DNA of 64,000 nt from an uncultured Prevotellaceae bacterium (GTDB taxonomy: Bacteria; Bacteroidota; Bacteroidia; Bacteroidales; Bacteroidaceae): assembly GCA_947176535.1 (NCBI GenBank), contig CAMWQU010000008.1, forward strand, positions 1-64,000. Direction: 5' to 3'. Below the pieces are notes generated by a model. It did no database searches and was not told the DNA's origin. It was given only the letters and a program-made list of their open reading frames with translations. Shown here piece after piece: positions 8,406 to 16,583 of this stretch. The position numbers and the translations under genes are program-made. The first letter of the stretch is position 1. Each line of letters begins with the position of its first letter.

Positions 8406-8846
8406 TTACTTTGTCATCACCCCTTCCACCGTCAGACGCACAATCTCCGTTTTCGCATTCGAGCGGATGGTAATGGTCTTAGAGAAGTGGCCGGGAAACT
8501 TGCCCTTTCCGTTATACGTCACATCAATCTTTCCGCTCTCTCCGGGCTTCACGGGGTCTTTGGTATATGTGGGCACCGTACAGCCACAGGAAGCAAACGC
8601 CTGATTGATAATGAGCGGAGCATCACCCACATTCGTGAACGTAAATGTACACTTCTGTACCGACTCCTTTTCCGTAAACGTGCCGAGGTTCGCCCTCAAC
8701 GTATCAAATTTGATTTCCGCTTGCTTCTTTGCAGCAACCGTCCCGTCCTGCACCGTTTCCGTTACAGCAGGCGTCGTCCGGGGAGCGGCTATCAGGGTAA
8801 GCACCGAAAGGGCCGCCATCATGAATGTAGTCTTTCTCATAGTCAT
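8406..8846 (-). CDS. Exported DUF1573 domain protein
   Basis: About 146 residues from ATG 8846 (an alternative ATG is at 8840). An earlier in-frame start at 8867 lies inside the promoter and is rejected. Signal peptide, then one immunoglobulin-like DUF1573 domain with the typical FASCGCTVPTY motif and a C-terminal strand pattern (GHFSKTITIRSNAK). DUF1573 proteins are abundant exported proteins of Bacteroidetes with no settled function. The gene leads a two-gene operon with the DUF2264 gene. Confidence 0.85.
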   Translation of the reverse strand: MTMRKTTFMMAALSVLTLIAAPRTTPAVTETVQDGTVAAKKQAEIKFDTLRANLGTFTEKESVQKCTFTFTNVGDAPLIINQAFASCGCTVPTYTKDPVKPGESGKIDVTYNGKGKFPGHFSKTITIRSNAKTEIVRLTVEGVMTK

Positions 8847-8864
8847 AAATTCAGTTTCTGCTGA

Positions 8865-8895
8865 CAAATATACACATTATATTTGAAACGGCAAA
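8865..8895 (-). promoter_or_regulatory. Promoter of the DUF1573-DUF2264 operon
   Basis: On the minus strand TTTG (8892-8895), 19 bases, TATATTTG (8865-8872): a full match to the Bacteroidetes consensus. Predicted transcription start near 8858, only about 12 bases before ATG 8846, which decides the start codon. Confidence 0.78.
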
Positions 8896-8981
8896 ACGAA
8901 AAAAGTTTAATCGCCCCCTACAAAACAATAAGGCACGCCACATGCGCACCTTATCATTTTTATAGCATTCGTTACAGGTTC

Positions 8982-9617
8982 TTATTTGCCGGATGCGGCG
9001 GGGCAACCCGTAGTTGCGCCGAAACGGCCACAGCGCGGAGCGTGATGCGGAGCATGCTGCGCTTTTCCGTGAGGATGTCCGTAGAGGCGAACCAACTGCT
9101 GCGGAGTCAGCATCTTCTGAAACTCTGCATAGTATTTCTTTTCCACCTCCAGTCGTTTCTGCGAATGAGCTACCCGGCTCTCCATACGTGCGAAGCGCTC
9201 TTCCACGTACTTCTTTGCCTCTTTGGAAGAAAGTTTCTTTTTCTGATTCTTACCCTTTGCTTTCTTCCCTTTCTTCATGTCGCAGGCTTTCTTTCCGCCA
9301 CAAGATTTCCCCTTCTTACAAGAAGCATTCTTCTCGCAGGCTTCTTTCTTCCCACACTCTTTCTTTCCCTCCACGTTCTTCTCGCCTTTCAGGCCCTTCA
9401 ACTCTTTCCGATAGGCTTTGTAAGTAGCCACAAATTTCTTTTTGGCATCGCCCGTAAGACCCAGTTCATCCGCCAGATTTCCAGAACGTTTTTCCATTCC
9501 CTCCATCCGACTGACGGGTCTGTTTCCCTTACCGTGATGATGATGACGGGCTTCAAAAGCCGAAGACTGAAGACTGAGCATTAAGAAGGCGACAAAGGCC
9601 ATTACGTTTGTTTTCAT
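8982..9617 (-). CDS. Exported Spy/CpxP-like protein with a Cys hexad repeat
   Basis: A 211-residue protein with a signal peptide, a His run (HHHHGKG, residues 25-31), then two helical stretches like those of Spy/CpxP/ZraP periplasmic proteins: LADELGLTGDAKKKFVATYK (residues 48-67), and near the C-terminus FQKMLTPQQLVRLYG. Between them is a Lys-rich insert in which Cys88, 94, 100, 106 and 112 are spaced exactly six residues apart (units EGKKEC, GKKEAC, EKNASC, KKGKSC, GGKKAC). The C-terminus adds His (HPHGKAQHAPHHAPRCG) and two more Cys. Family members are periplasmic chaperones or metal sensors; metal binding here is inference from composition. Divergent from the M64 peptidase gene. Confidence 0.75.
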   Translation of the reverse strand: MKTNVMAFVAFLMLSLQSSAFEARHHHHGKGNRPVSRMEGMEKRSGNLADELGLTGDAKKKFVATYKAYRKELKGLKGEKNVEGKKECGKKEACEKNASCKKGKSCGGKKACDMKKGKKAKGKNQKKKLSSKEAKKYVEERFARMESRVAHSQKRLEVEKKYYAEFQKMLTPQQLVRLYGHPHGKAQHAPHHAPRCGRFGATTGCPAASGK

Positions 9618-9798
9618 AGTCGTGTTCGTTTGTTGTTTGTCCTTAATTAAAACATTCTCTTCTCAAGTTGTGCACGACTTTATGACACACAAGAGGCGAA
9701 AGGGTTTAAAAATGTCGTCAAAGTTTCGTCCGCATTACTTTTTTCCGTATCTTCGTCCCACGTTACCGATTATATCTAAACACTTACCTTATTAACCG

Positions 9799-11238
9799 AT
9801 GATGAAAAGACAAACATTGACACTCACTGCCCTCCTTGCCCTGCTCCTCTTTCCCGCGTTGAACACCTCTGCCCAACGTTTCGAGGACTACTTTGAAGAC
9901 GCCACCCTGAGAATAGACTACATCTTTGCGGGCAACCAACAGAAGCAGCACATCTACCTCCAGGAACTGAAAAAGCAAGACCGATGGGCCGGACGAAAAA
10001 GCCGACTGGCCGAAAAGTTTCTGAACGGCAACGGACAACTGACCGTCAGGGATCACGCCACCCGGCAGATTATCTACGTATGGACATTCTCCACCCTGTT
10101 TCAGGAATGGCTACAATACGACGAGGCCAAGATGGTGGACAAGGCTTTCCCCACCTCCTACAACATTCCGTTCCCCAAGAATCCCATCGACATCACCGTC
10201 ACACTGACCGACAAGCATCAGACTGTCACTACCGAAATGACCCACACGGTAGACCCCAAGGACATACTCATCCGCAGGATAGGCGACAACGGCATTCCGT
10301 TCCACTACGTATGGAAAGGAAAAGCCACAGCATCTACAGCCAACCATGAGCTGCGCAGTGGCAAAGACCGCAATTTCTCCGCCTCCGCTTACGACCCTTT
10401 CCAAGGTGTGGACATCACGAACTGCATCGACCTCGCCATCGTGGCCGAAGGCTACACCGAAGCCCAAATGGGCAAGTTCTACCATGACTGCGAAAGAGCC
10501 GTAGATGCCCTTTTTGCATGGGAACCTTTCCGTTCGCTCAAGAACCGTTTCAACGTAGTAGCCGTGGCTGCCCCATCCAAAGAGGCCGGCCCCATAGTAC
10601 CTCACTTGGGCGTATGGCACACCACCCCTGCCGGCAGCCACTACGACACGTTCTACACCGAGCGCTACCTGATGTCGCAGGACATGCACCGCATCTACGA
10701 CCTCCTTTCGGGCGTCCCTTTCGAGCACATCATGGTACTGGTGAACAGCGACACCTACGGCGGGGGCGGCATCTACAACCAGATTACCTGCTCCACCAGC
10801 GACCACCCCACGTTCAAGGAAGTCTTCGTGCATGAGTTCGGCCACAGCTACGGTGGTCTTGCCGACGAATATGCCTACGACGACATGGATACGGAGTGGT
10901 ATCCTGCCAACACGGAACCTTGGGAACCGAATATCACCACGCTGAAAGACTTTGCCTCGAAATGGGCCGACCTGATGCCGAAGAAACAACCCATTCCCAC
11001 CCCACTCGACCCCAAGGTACCCGACTTCAGGAAAATAGACAAAACCGATGCCAAAGCCCTCGCAGCACTCAACCGCTGCACTCAGACCGTAGGAGTATTT
11101 GAGGGTGCGGGCTATCAGAGTAAAGGATGTTACCGCCCGGCGCAGGAGTGCCGCATGAAGATTAACGAGGTGGAAGATTTCTGCCCCGTATGCGCCCGTG
11201 CCATCATCCGCATCACCGACTTCTATACGGCGGATTAG
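9799..11238 (+). CDS. Secreted M64-family (IgA peptidase-like) metallopeptidase
   Basis: A 479-residue exported zinc peptidase. A signal peptide (ending near NTSAQ) is followed by an N-terminal beta-rich M64N domain (RFEDYFEDATLRIDYIFAGN) and the catalytic M64 domain. The zinc site is HEFGHS: His345, Glu346, His349, followed by GGLADEY. The prototype cleaves IgA, but most Bacteroidales homologues are uncharacterised, so the substrate is unknown. The gene stands alone, with a terminator hairpin after its stop. A weak promoter-like match (TATCTTCG near 9747) lies upstream. Confidence 0.9.
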   Translation: MMKRQTLTLTALLALLLFPALNTSAQRFEDYFEDATLRIDYIFAGNQQKQHIYLQELKKQDRWAGRKSRLAEKFLNGNGQLTVRDHATRQIIYVWTFSTLFQEWLQYDEAKMVDKAFPTSYNIPFPKNPIDITVTLTDKHQTVTTEMTHTVDPKDILIRRIGDNGIPFHYVWKGKATASTANHELRSGKDRNFSASAYDPFQGVDITNCIDLAIVAEGYTEAQMGKFYHDCERAVDALFAWEPFRSLKNRFNVVAVAAPSKEAGPIVPHLGVWHTTPAGSHYDTFYTERYLMSQDMHRIYDLLSGVPFEHIMVLVNSDTYGGGGIYNQITCSTSDHPTFKEVFVHEFGHSYGGLADEYAYDDMDTEWYPANTEPWEPNITTLKDFASKWADLMPKKQPIPTPLDPKVPDFRKIDKTDAKALAALNRCTQTVGVFEGAGYQSKGCYRPAQECRMKINEVEDFCPVCARAIIRITDFYTAD

Positions 11239-11273
11239 AGGTTAGATTAGGGATTAGCCTCCTATAACAAGAA

Positions 11274-11313
11274 AATCAACGGGTATGCGTCGCTTGGCGC
11301 ATACCCGTTGATT
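11274..11313 (+). terminator. Hairpin terminator after the M64 gene
   Basis: Perfect 16-bp stem, 11274-11289 with 11298-11313, 8-base loop. The following T run is weak (TTCATTTAT). It lies between convergent gene ends and may serve both. Confidence 0.75.
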
Positions 11314-11332
11314 CATTTATACAGGTTGGGAA

Positions 11333-11932
11333 CTATTTCCGTAACACTTTCTTCACCCGTCCGTCGGCATTGCGCAGGAGGTTGATACCTTTCTGCATCT
11401 TCGCCGTGCGGCGGCCGTTGAGGCCGTAGACGGTCGGATTTATGAAATATTCAGAGGTTAATTGTTCTATGCCGTCACCCTCGTCAATGACCACTATTTG
11501 TTTGAAACTACTCCAAAGACTTGTTGCTTTGTAAGCCTCAAGAGAGGCCATAGGTACATGAAGTGTCATAGAGTGCAAAAGCATCGAATAAAAGACATTA
11601 CTCCCTGTAGTCGGAACATTTTCTGCCAAACAAAAAACATCTTTCAAAGCACTGCAACCATAAAATGCTTTTTTACCAATAGAAGCCACACTATTACCGA
11701 TGGTTGCAGAAGTAAGACCAGCACAACTTTGAAACGCACTTTCACCAATCTCTGTCGCACTGTTAGGAATAGTTACAGAAGTAAGCCTGTTGCAACCATT
11801 AAACGCACTTTCACCAATCGAAATTACACCATTGCCTATGATAGCAGGATTCAAAAAGATACAACCGGAAAACGCCTGTTTGCCAATCTCAGTTACATTG
11901 TTGGGAATTGTAATAGAATAAGGTGTATGCAA
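11333..11932 (-). pseudogene. Leucine-rich-repeat (BspA-like) protein, 5'-truncated remnant
   Basis: Contains about four LRR_5/BspA-type units (SITIPNNVTEIGKQAFSGC; VISIGESAFNGC; ATEIGESAFQSC; VASIGKKAFYGC), a closing cap (ENVPTTGSNVF, SLEAYKATSLW), and a C-terminal tail ending INLLRNADGRVKKVLRK, like the carboxy ends of such surface proteins. The open frame continues upstream to 12316, but that part reads through a repeat array and is not protein-like. No signal peptide or ATG opens the LRR part; a TTG at 11932 would give 199 residues, and an ATG at 11937 is in another frame. A promoter-like TACTTTTG is at 11943-11950. Best read as the 3' remnant of a longer surface protein, possibly frameshifted. 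Confidence 0.65.
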
Positions 11933-12071
11933 TCCATAAAGACAAAAGTACGAAAAATACTCAATAGCCGGAAAGGAAAGGCCGGGAAAATATTTCGCCC
12001 CGTATCTCCGGCTACTTTCGCAATCCGCACTTTTCCGGCGACGGACTGACGAAGCACCCCAAAGCGTCTTA

Positions 12072-12215
12072 CTATATAAGTTAAGGAAACGCGCCTGCGC
12101 ACGCGTGCACACACGCATAGGAGGACAGCGACGCGTCCATAGCGGGACGGAGGCCGGACAATAGCGGGACGGAGCCTCGTCCATAGCGGGACCGGAAAGC
12201 GGCCATAGGCGGGCC
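12072..12215 (-). repeat. 22-base-period repeat array, copy A
   Basis: Units start at 12113, 12135, 12157, 12179 and 12201, an exact 22-base period. Each is a 14-base core (GTCCATAGCGGGAC at 12135 and 12179; variants elsewhere) plus an 8-base spacer. Read on the minus strand the array ends in an alternating purine/pyrimidine G+C tract (12096-12119), then CCTTAACTTATATAG. It follows the DUF5715-like gene and its terminator on the same strand. Confidence 0.9.
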
Positions 12216-12242
12216 GGGGGAAAAGAGAGTTCGGAAAGCAAA

Positions 12243-12269
12243 GAAAAAGCCCGGCAGAAGATTACCGGG
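12243..12269 (-). terminator. Terminator overlapping the stop of the DUF5715-like gene
   Basis: On the minus strand CCCGG (12265-12269) pairs with CCGGG (12250-12254) and is followed by CTTTTTCTT. The hairpin contains the stop codon of the upstream gene. Confidence 0.65.
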
Positions 12270-13029
12270 TCGTGATGTGGAAGCAGGCCTGCTTCACCTC
12301 GTACTTGATGTAACAACGCTGCTGCTCGCGAATGTCGCGGAGCACCTCGGAGAGCACATACTTGAGGGTATCGTTGCGCACTTCCCGGCGATGCTCGCCC
12401 GGAGGAGAAACGGTGTTGTAGCGGTTATAGGCAATGTCGAACGTCGTGCCGAAGCGGTGGCAACTTTCCGGACTGGCATTGGGATTACAGCGTTGCAACT
12501 TCTTGACATCCGCCTCACTGCGCAGTACACTGGTGACGATGATGCGGTGCAGGGGCACGCCCTTCACGGCGAGCGAATCGAGGAAATTCCGGCCAATCTG
12601 TTGCAGGAGGTCGGCGGCGCGGGGCACCAGATAAGGAATGCTGTACGACATACCGCGATCCATCACGTAGTAGGGATTGCTGCCCACGAAGACGAGTTCC
12701 GACTTGCGTTCTTCGGCCTGCCGGCGGTCGCGCACGGGCTGCACGCCCCACTTGCGGGCCGCCCCGATCTGCACATCCTGCAGGTCAGGGAAACAGCGGT
12801 CGTAGGAGGGTACGCTGCGGACGGGATGGCGGACGTCCGAGAAGACAAGAGGCCTGTCCACGACCGAGGCCGGAAGTTCGGGATTTTCCGCCACCGGCAA
12901 CGTGTCGGGCTTCTCCCCGACGGGCTTGCAGCCGCCCGTCACACCGGGATGGCACACACGCACCATCCACAGCACGGCAAACACCGTCCCCCACAGACTC
13001 AGGTATATACTTTTCTTCAGCCTCCGCAT
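12262..13029 (-). CDS. DUF5715-like exported protein, possible M15-type peptidase fold
   Basis: A 255-residue protein with an N-terminal membrane or signal segment (LKKSIYLSLWGTVFAVLWMV). The C-terminal part carries SVLRSEADVKKLQRCNP and SPESCHRFGTTFDIAYNRY, which resembles the SxHxxGxAxD metal-site signature of VanY/M15 D,D-carboxypeptidases, and ends with YEVKQACFHITTR, where these enzymes place a second His. I assign it to the DUF5715-type family by these motifs; a cell-wall peptidase activity is inference. Only a TACTTTTG box (13038-13045) is seen upstream, so the leader would be very short. Its terminator is followed directly by repeat array A. Confidence 0.7.
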   Translation of the reverse strand: MRRLKKSIYLSLWGTVFAVLWMVRVCHPGVTGGCKPVGEKPDTLPVAENPELPASVVDRPLVFSDVRHPVRSVPSYDRCFPDLQDVQIGAARKWGVQPVRDRRQAEERKSELVFVGSNPYYVMDRGMSYSIPYLVPRAADLLQQIGRNFLDSLAVKGVPLHRIIVTSVLRSEADVKKLQRCNPNASPESCHRFGTTFDIAYNRYNTVSPPGEHRREVRNDTLKYVLSEVLRDIREQQRCYIKYEVKQACFHITTR

Positions 13030-13089
13030 TTCTACTGCAAAAGTAGCAAATAATTTCCAATTTTTAACTTTTAGTTTTTAATTTCTTTG

Positions 13090-13097
13090 TAACTTTG
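13090..13097 (+). promoter_or_regulatory. -7 box for phoH
   Basis: TAACTTTG at 13090-13097 matches TAnnTTTG; no clear TTTG at the -33 distance. It overlaps the in-frame GTG at 13097, so that codon cannot be the phoH start; transcription would begin near 13103, just before ATG 13115. Confidence 0.55.
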
Positions 13098-13114
13098 TGA
13101 CGAAAACACAACGT

Positions 13115-14047
13115 ATGATAGAGAAACATATTGTTCTGGAGGACGTAGACCCCGTCATATTCTACGGGGCCAGGAACGTCAATCTGCAGATGGTAAAGGC
13201 GTTGTACCCGAAACTGCGCATCGTGGCACGCGGCAACGTGATGCACGTGATGGGCAGCGAGGAACAGATGGCGGAATTTGAGGAGAACGTAGAAAAGATG
13301 CAGCACCACTGCCTGCTCTACAACAGTCTGACAGAGGAGGAGATACTGCACATCCTGAAAGGCGAGAAGACGAACAAGGAGGGGGTGCAGGGCGTCATCG
13401 TCTACAGCACGCAGGGGCGACCCATCACCCCGCGCAGCAAGAATCAGCAGCGACTGGTGGAGGCCTTCGCCGGCCACGATATGCTGTTTGCCGTAGGGCC
13501 TGCCGGAAGCGGCAAGACATACACGGCCATAGCTTTGGCCGTGCGTGCGCTGAAGAACCGCGAGGTGCGGAAACTCATCCTCTCGCGCCCGGCCGTGGAA
13601 GCCGGAGAGAAACTGGGATTCCTGCCCGGCGACATGAAGGACAAAATCGACCCGTACCTGCAACCGCTCTACGATGCGCTGGAGGACATGATTCCGGCCG
13701 CCAAACTGCAGGAGATGATGGAGCAGAAGACGATACAGATAGCTCCGCTGGCTTTCATGCGCGGACGGACGCTCAACGACGCCGTGGTCATTCTGGACGA
13801 GGCGCAGAACACCACCATCCCGCAACTGAAAATGTTTCTCACGCGTATGGGCATGAACACGAAGATGGTCATCACGGGAGACATGACGCAGATAGACCTG
13901 CCCTCGCAGACGCAATCGGGACTGGCCCACGCGCTGCACATCCTGAAGGACGTCAAAGACATTGCTTTCGTCCACATGGACAAAGGGGACATCGTAAGAC
14001 ACAAGCTCGTAACCAAAATCGTGGAGGCCTACGAAAAGCAATCGTAA
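13115..14047 (+). CDS. phoH: PhoH-like ATPase
   Basis: A 310-residue cytoplasmic P-loop ATPase of the PhoH family, associated in other bacteria with RNA metabolism and ribosome or RNase partners. ATG 13115 is chosen because the upstream GTG lies in the promoter and MIEKHIVLEDVDPVIFYGA is the usual start. An N-terminal KH-like region (NVNLQMVKALYPKLRIVARG) precedes the ATPase domain with Walker A GPAGSGKT (residues 128-135), Walker B AVVILDEAQN and the sensor-like VITGDMTQIDLP. Followed after 51 bases by purC, possibly co-transcribed. Confidence 0.92.
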   Translation: MIEKHIVLEDVDPVIFYGARNVNLQMVKALYPKLRIVARGNVMHVMGSEEQMAEFEENVEKMQHHCLLYNSLTEEEILHILKGEKTNKEGVQGVIVYSTQGRPITPRSKNQQRLVEAFAGHDMLFAVGPAGSGKTYTAIALAVRALKNREVRKLILSRPAVEAGEKLGFLPGDMKDKIDPYLQPLYDALEDMIPAAKLQEMMEQKTIQIAPLAFMRGRTLNDAVVILDEAQNTTIPQLKMFLTRMGMNTKMVITGDMTQIDLPSQTQSGLAHALHILKDVKDIAFVHMDKGDIVRHKLVTKIVEAYEKQS

Positions 14048-14098
14048 TCCGCGGAGATACCGAACCGAAGAACAAACTTTTATTCGTAACTTAAAGAT

Positions 14099-15052
14099 AT
14101 GGACGCATTAACAAAAACCGACCTCAATCTGCCCGGGCAGAAAAACGTGTACCACGGAAAGGTACGCGACGTCTATGACATCAACGACGACATCATGGTG
14201 ATGGTGGCCACCGACCGCATCTCCGCCTTCGACGTCATCCTGCCAAAGGGTATTCCCTACAAGGGCCAAGTGCTCAACCAGATTGCGGCATCGTTCCTCG
14301 ATCAGACCGCAGACATCGTTCCCAACTGGAAACTGGCTACTCCGGACCCCATGGTGACCGTGGGACTGAAAGCCGAGGGATTCCGGGTGGAAATGATTAT
14401 CCGTGGTTATCTGACTGGCTCGGCCTGGCGTGAGTACCAGCAGGGATGCCGCGAACTGTGCGGCGTGCGCCTGCCCGAGGGAATGCGCGAAAACCAGCGT
14501 TTCCCCGAACCCATCATCACCCCGACCACCAAGGCGGAAGAGGGACACGACGAGAACATCTCGCGGGAAGAAATCATCCGTCAGGGCATCGTGTCGCAGG
14601 AGGACTACGAGACCATGGAGCGCTACACCCGACTGCTGTTCCAGCGCGGAACGGAAATCGCTGCCGAAAAAGGACTTATCCTCGTGGACACGAAATATGA
14701 GTTCGGCAAGCGCGACGGCAAGGTGATTCTTATCGACGAGATACATACGCCCGACTCCAGCCGCTACTTCTACGCCGAAGGCTACGAGGAGCGTTTCGAG
14801 AAGAACGAGCCGCAGCGTCAGCTCTCAAAGGAATTTGTACGCCAGTGGCTCATCGAACACAACTTCATGAACCAACCCGGACAGGTAATGCCCGAAATCA
14901 CAGACGAGTATGCCCGGAGCGTGAGCGAACGCTACATCGAGCTTTACGAACACATCATCGGCCGTAAGTTCGTTCCCGCAGACACCGAGGGCGACCTGCA
15001 GGAACGCATCCGAAAGAACGTTACGGCATGGCTTACAGACAAGAAGGCATAA
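14099..15052 (+). CDS. purC: SAICAR synthetase (phosphoribosylaminoimidazole-succinocarboxamide synthase)
   Basis: Ligates aspartate to CAIR with ATP, a step of purine synthesis. The 317-residue protein has [20 protein letters not shown] (ATP-site strands), [35 protein letters not shown], and [20 protein letters not shown] with HTPDSSRYF, all hallmark regions of the family. It is longer than the about 240-residue enterobacterial form, as usual in Bacteroidetes. Its last 25 bases overlap the start of menG in another frame, so the two are translationally linked. Confidence 0.95.
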   Translation: MDALTKTDLNLPGQKNVYHGKVRDVYDINDDIMVMVATDRISAFDVILPKGIPYKGQVLNQIAASFLDQTADIVPNWKLATPDPMVTVGLKAEGFRVEMIIRGYLTGSAWREYQQGCRELCGVRLPEGMRENQRFPEPIITPTTKAEEGHDENISREEIIRQGIVSQEDYETMERYTRLLFQRGTEIAAEKGLILVDTKYEFGKRDGKVILIDEIHTPDSSRYFYAEGYEERFEKNEPQRQLSKEFVRQWLIEHNFMNQPGQVMPEITDEYARSVSERYIELYEHIIGRKFVPADTEGDLQERIRKNVTAWLTDKKA

Positions 15053-15765
15053 AGCCTTACGAAACGGAAGACAGCAAGCGGGCGCAGATGGAACAGATGT
15101 TCGACAACATCGCGCCCGCTTACGACCGCATGAACCACACGCTGGCGCTCGGCATCGACCGCTGGTGGCGGCGCAGTGCCATCGACGCACTGAAGCCCTA
15201 CGCACCGCAGGAGATTCTGGACATCGCCACCGGTACGGGAGACTTTGCCATTCTGGCCGCCCAACGACTGAAACCGCGTCACATCACGGGGGCCGACATC
15301 AGTACGGAAATGATGGAGATGGCCAAGCGGAAAGTGAATCAGCAGGAACTGGACAAAGTGATTTCGTTCAAGGCCGAAGACTGTATGCAACTGAGTTTCG
15401 AAGACGGAACTTTCGACGCAGTGACCGTAGCCTACGGGGCCCGGAACTTTGAAAGTCTGGACCGCGGACTGCAGGAAATTCATCGCGTGCTGAAGCCCGG
15501 CGGCCATCTGTTGCTGCTGGAACTGGCCTCCCCGAAGAGTGCGCCCATGAAGCAGCTTTTCTGGATATATTCGCATTTCGTCATCCCGGCTTTGGGTATG
15601 CTTTTCAGCCGGGACGTCAGAGCGTACAGGTATCTGACGAACAGTGTGCAGGCTTTCCCACAGGGTGAGGTGATGGAAGAGGTCATTCGCAAGGCCGGCT
15701 TCGGACGCGTCACGTGGAAGCGTTACACGTTCGGCATCTGCACCATGTATCTGGGTGAGAAGTAG
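15028..15765 (+). CDS. menG: Demethylmenaquinone methyltransferase (UbiE/COQ5 family)
   Basis: SAM-dependent C-methylation of demethylmenaquinone, the last step of menaquinone synthesis. The 245-residue protein has the family's [16 protein letters not shown] start, SAM motif [17 protein letters not shown], and [20 protein letters not shown]. The ATG lies inside the purC coding region (25-base overlap), and the conserved N-terminus requires this start. Bacteroidales respire with menaquinone only, so a ubiquinone role is excluded by lineage. Confidence 0.93.
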   Translation: MAYRQEGIKPYETEDSKRAQMEQMFDNIAPAYDRMNHTLALGIDRWWRRSAIDALKPYAPQEILDIATGTGDFAILAAQRLKPRHITGADISTEMMEMAKRKVNQQELDKVISFKAEDCMQLSFEDGTFDAVTVAYGARNFESLDRGLQEIHRVLKPGGHLLLLELASPKSAPMKQLFWIYSHFVIPALGMLFSRDVRAYRYLTNSVQAFPQGEVMEEVIRKAGFGRVTWKRYTFGICTMYLGEK

Positions 15766-15808
15766 CCGTCGCTCCGCCGGAGGAGCTTGTATTTTAAGGT
15801 AAAAAAAT

Positions 15809-16555
15809 ATGGACAAATACGGACTTATTGGTTTCCCGTTGGGACACAGTTTCAGCCGTCGGTTCTTCACGGAGAAATTCGCGCGTGAGGGCATCGACGC
15901 CGTGTATGAGAATTACGAGATTGCCGAGGCGGAGCAGTTGTTGGAGGTGGTGAGAGACAATCCCGGACTGCGGGGGCTGAACTGCACCATTCCGCACAAG
16001 CAGGCCATCATTCCCTTGCTGGATGAATTGTCGGAAGAAGCCCGTGAGATAGGTGCCGTGAACGTTATCCGAATCCGGCGTGATGCGGAGGGACGGACTA
16101 TACTGAAAGGCTTCAACACGGACGTTATCGGCTTCACGGAGAGTATTAAACCGTTACTTTCGCCAAATCACCATAAGGCTCTGGTTCTCGGAACGGGAGG
16201 TGCATCCCGTTCCATCTGTTACGGATTAACCAAACTGGGCCTCGAGTGGCAAGTCGTCAGCCGGAAGAAACGACCGGGAGTACTATGCTACGAAGAGCTT
16301 GTGCCCGACCTCATAAAGGAACATACCGTCATCGTAAATTGCTCGCCGGTGGGCATGTTTCCGCACGTAGACGAGGCTCCGCTCCTACCCTACGAAAGCA
16401 TCGGAAAAGAGCACATCTTGTTCGACCTTATCTACAATCCGGAGGAGACGCTGTTCCTGCAGAAAGGGGCGCAGCGGGGCGCAACGGTAAAGAACGGGCT
16501 GGAGATGCTGCATCTTCAGGCCATTGCCGGTTGGGAGATATGGAACGAAGAGTAA
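15809..16555 (+). CDS. aroE: Shikimate dehydrogenase
   Basis: NADP-dependent reduction of 3-dehydroshikimate to shikimate. The 248-residue protein shows the substrate site (GLIGFPLGHSFSRRFF with the Ser of SxS replaced by SFS), the catalytic Lys in GLNCTIPHKQAIIPLLD, the NADP Rossmann motif VLGTGGASRSICYGL, and the closing NGLEMLHLQAIAGWEIW. It supplies the chorismate used by the 2-6 kb aromatic operon although it is transcribed separately, downstream of menG. Confidence 0.94.
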   Translation: MDKYGLIGFPLGHSFSRRFFTEKFAREGIDAVYENYEIAEAEQLLEVVRDNPGLRGLNCTIPHKQAIIPLLDELSEEAREIGAVNVIRIRRDAEGRTILKGFNTDVIGFTESIKPLLSPNHHKALVLGTGGASRSICYGLTKLGLEWQVVSRKKRPGVLCYEELVPDLIKEHTVIVNCSPVGMFPHVDEAPLLPYESIGKEHILFDLIYNPEETLFLQKGAQRGATVKNGLEMLHLQAIAGWEIWNEE

Positions 16556-16583
16556 TAGATTTTTACAAACAAAGGAGGCGCAG

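Noticed and set aside
12072-12215. CRISPR array
   Set aside because: Spacers are only 8 bases and partly similar to each other, units drift, the array recurs four times, and no cas genes are present.
11939-12316. Upstream part of the minus-strand LRR reading frame
   Set aside because: It translates repeat array A and the end of the neighbouring gene; no LRR or signal-peptide character.
13097-13114. GTG start for phoH
   Set aside because: The GTG is the last base of a TAACTTTG promoter box onward, upstream of the expected transcription start.
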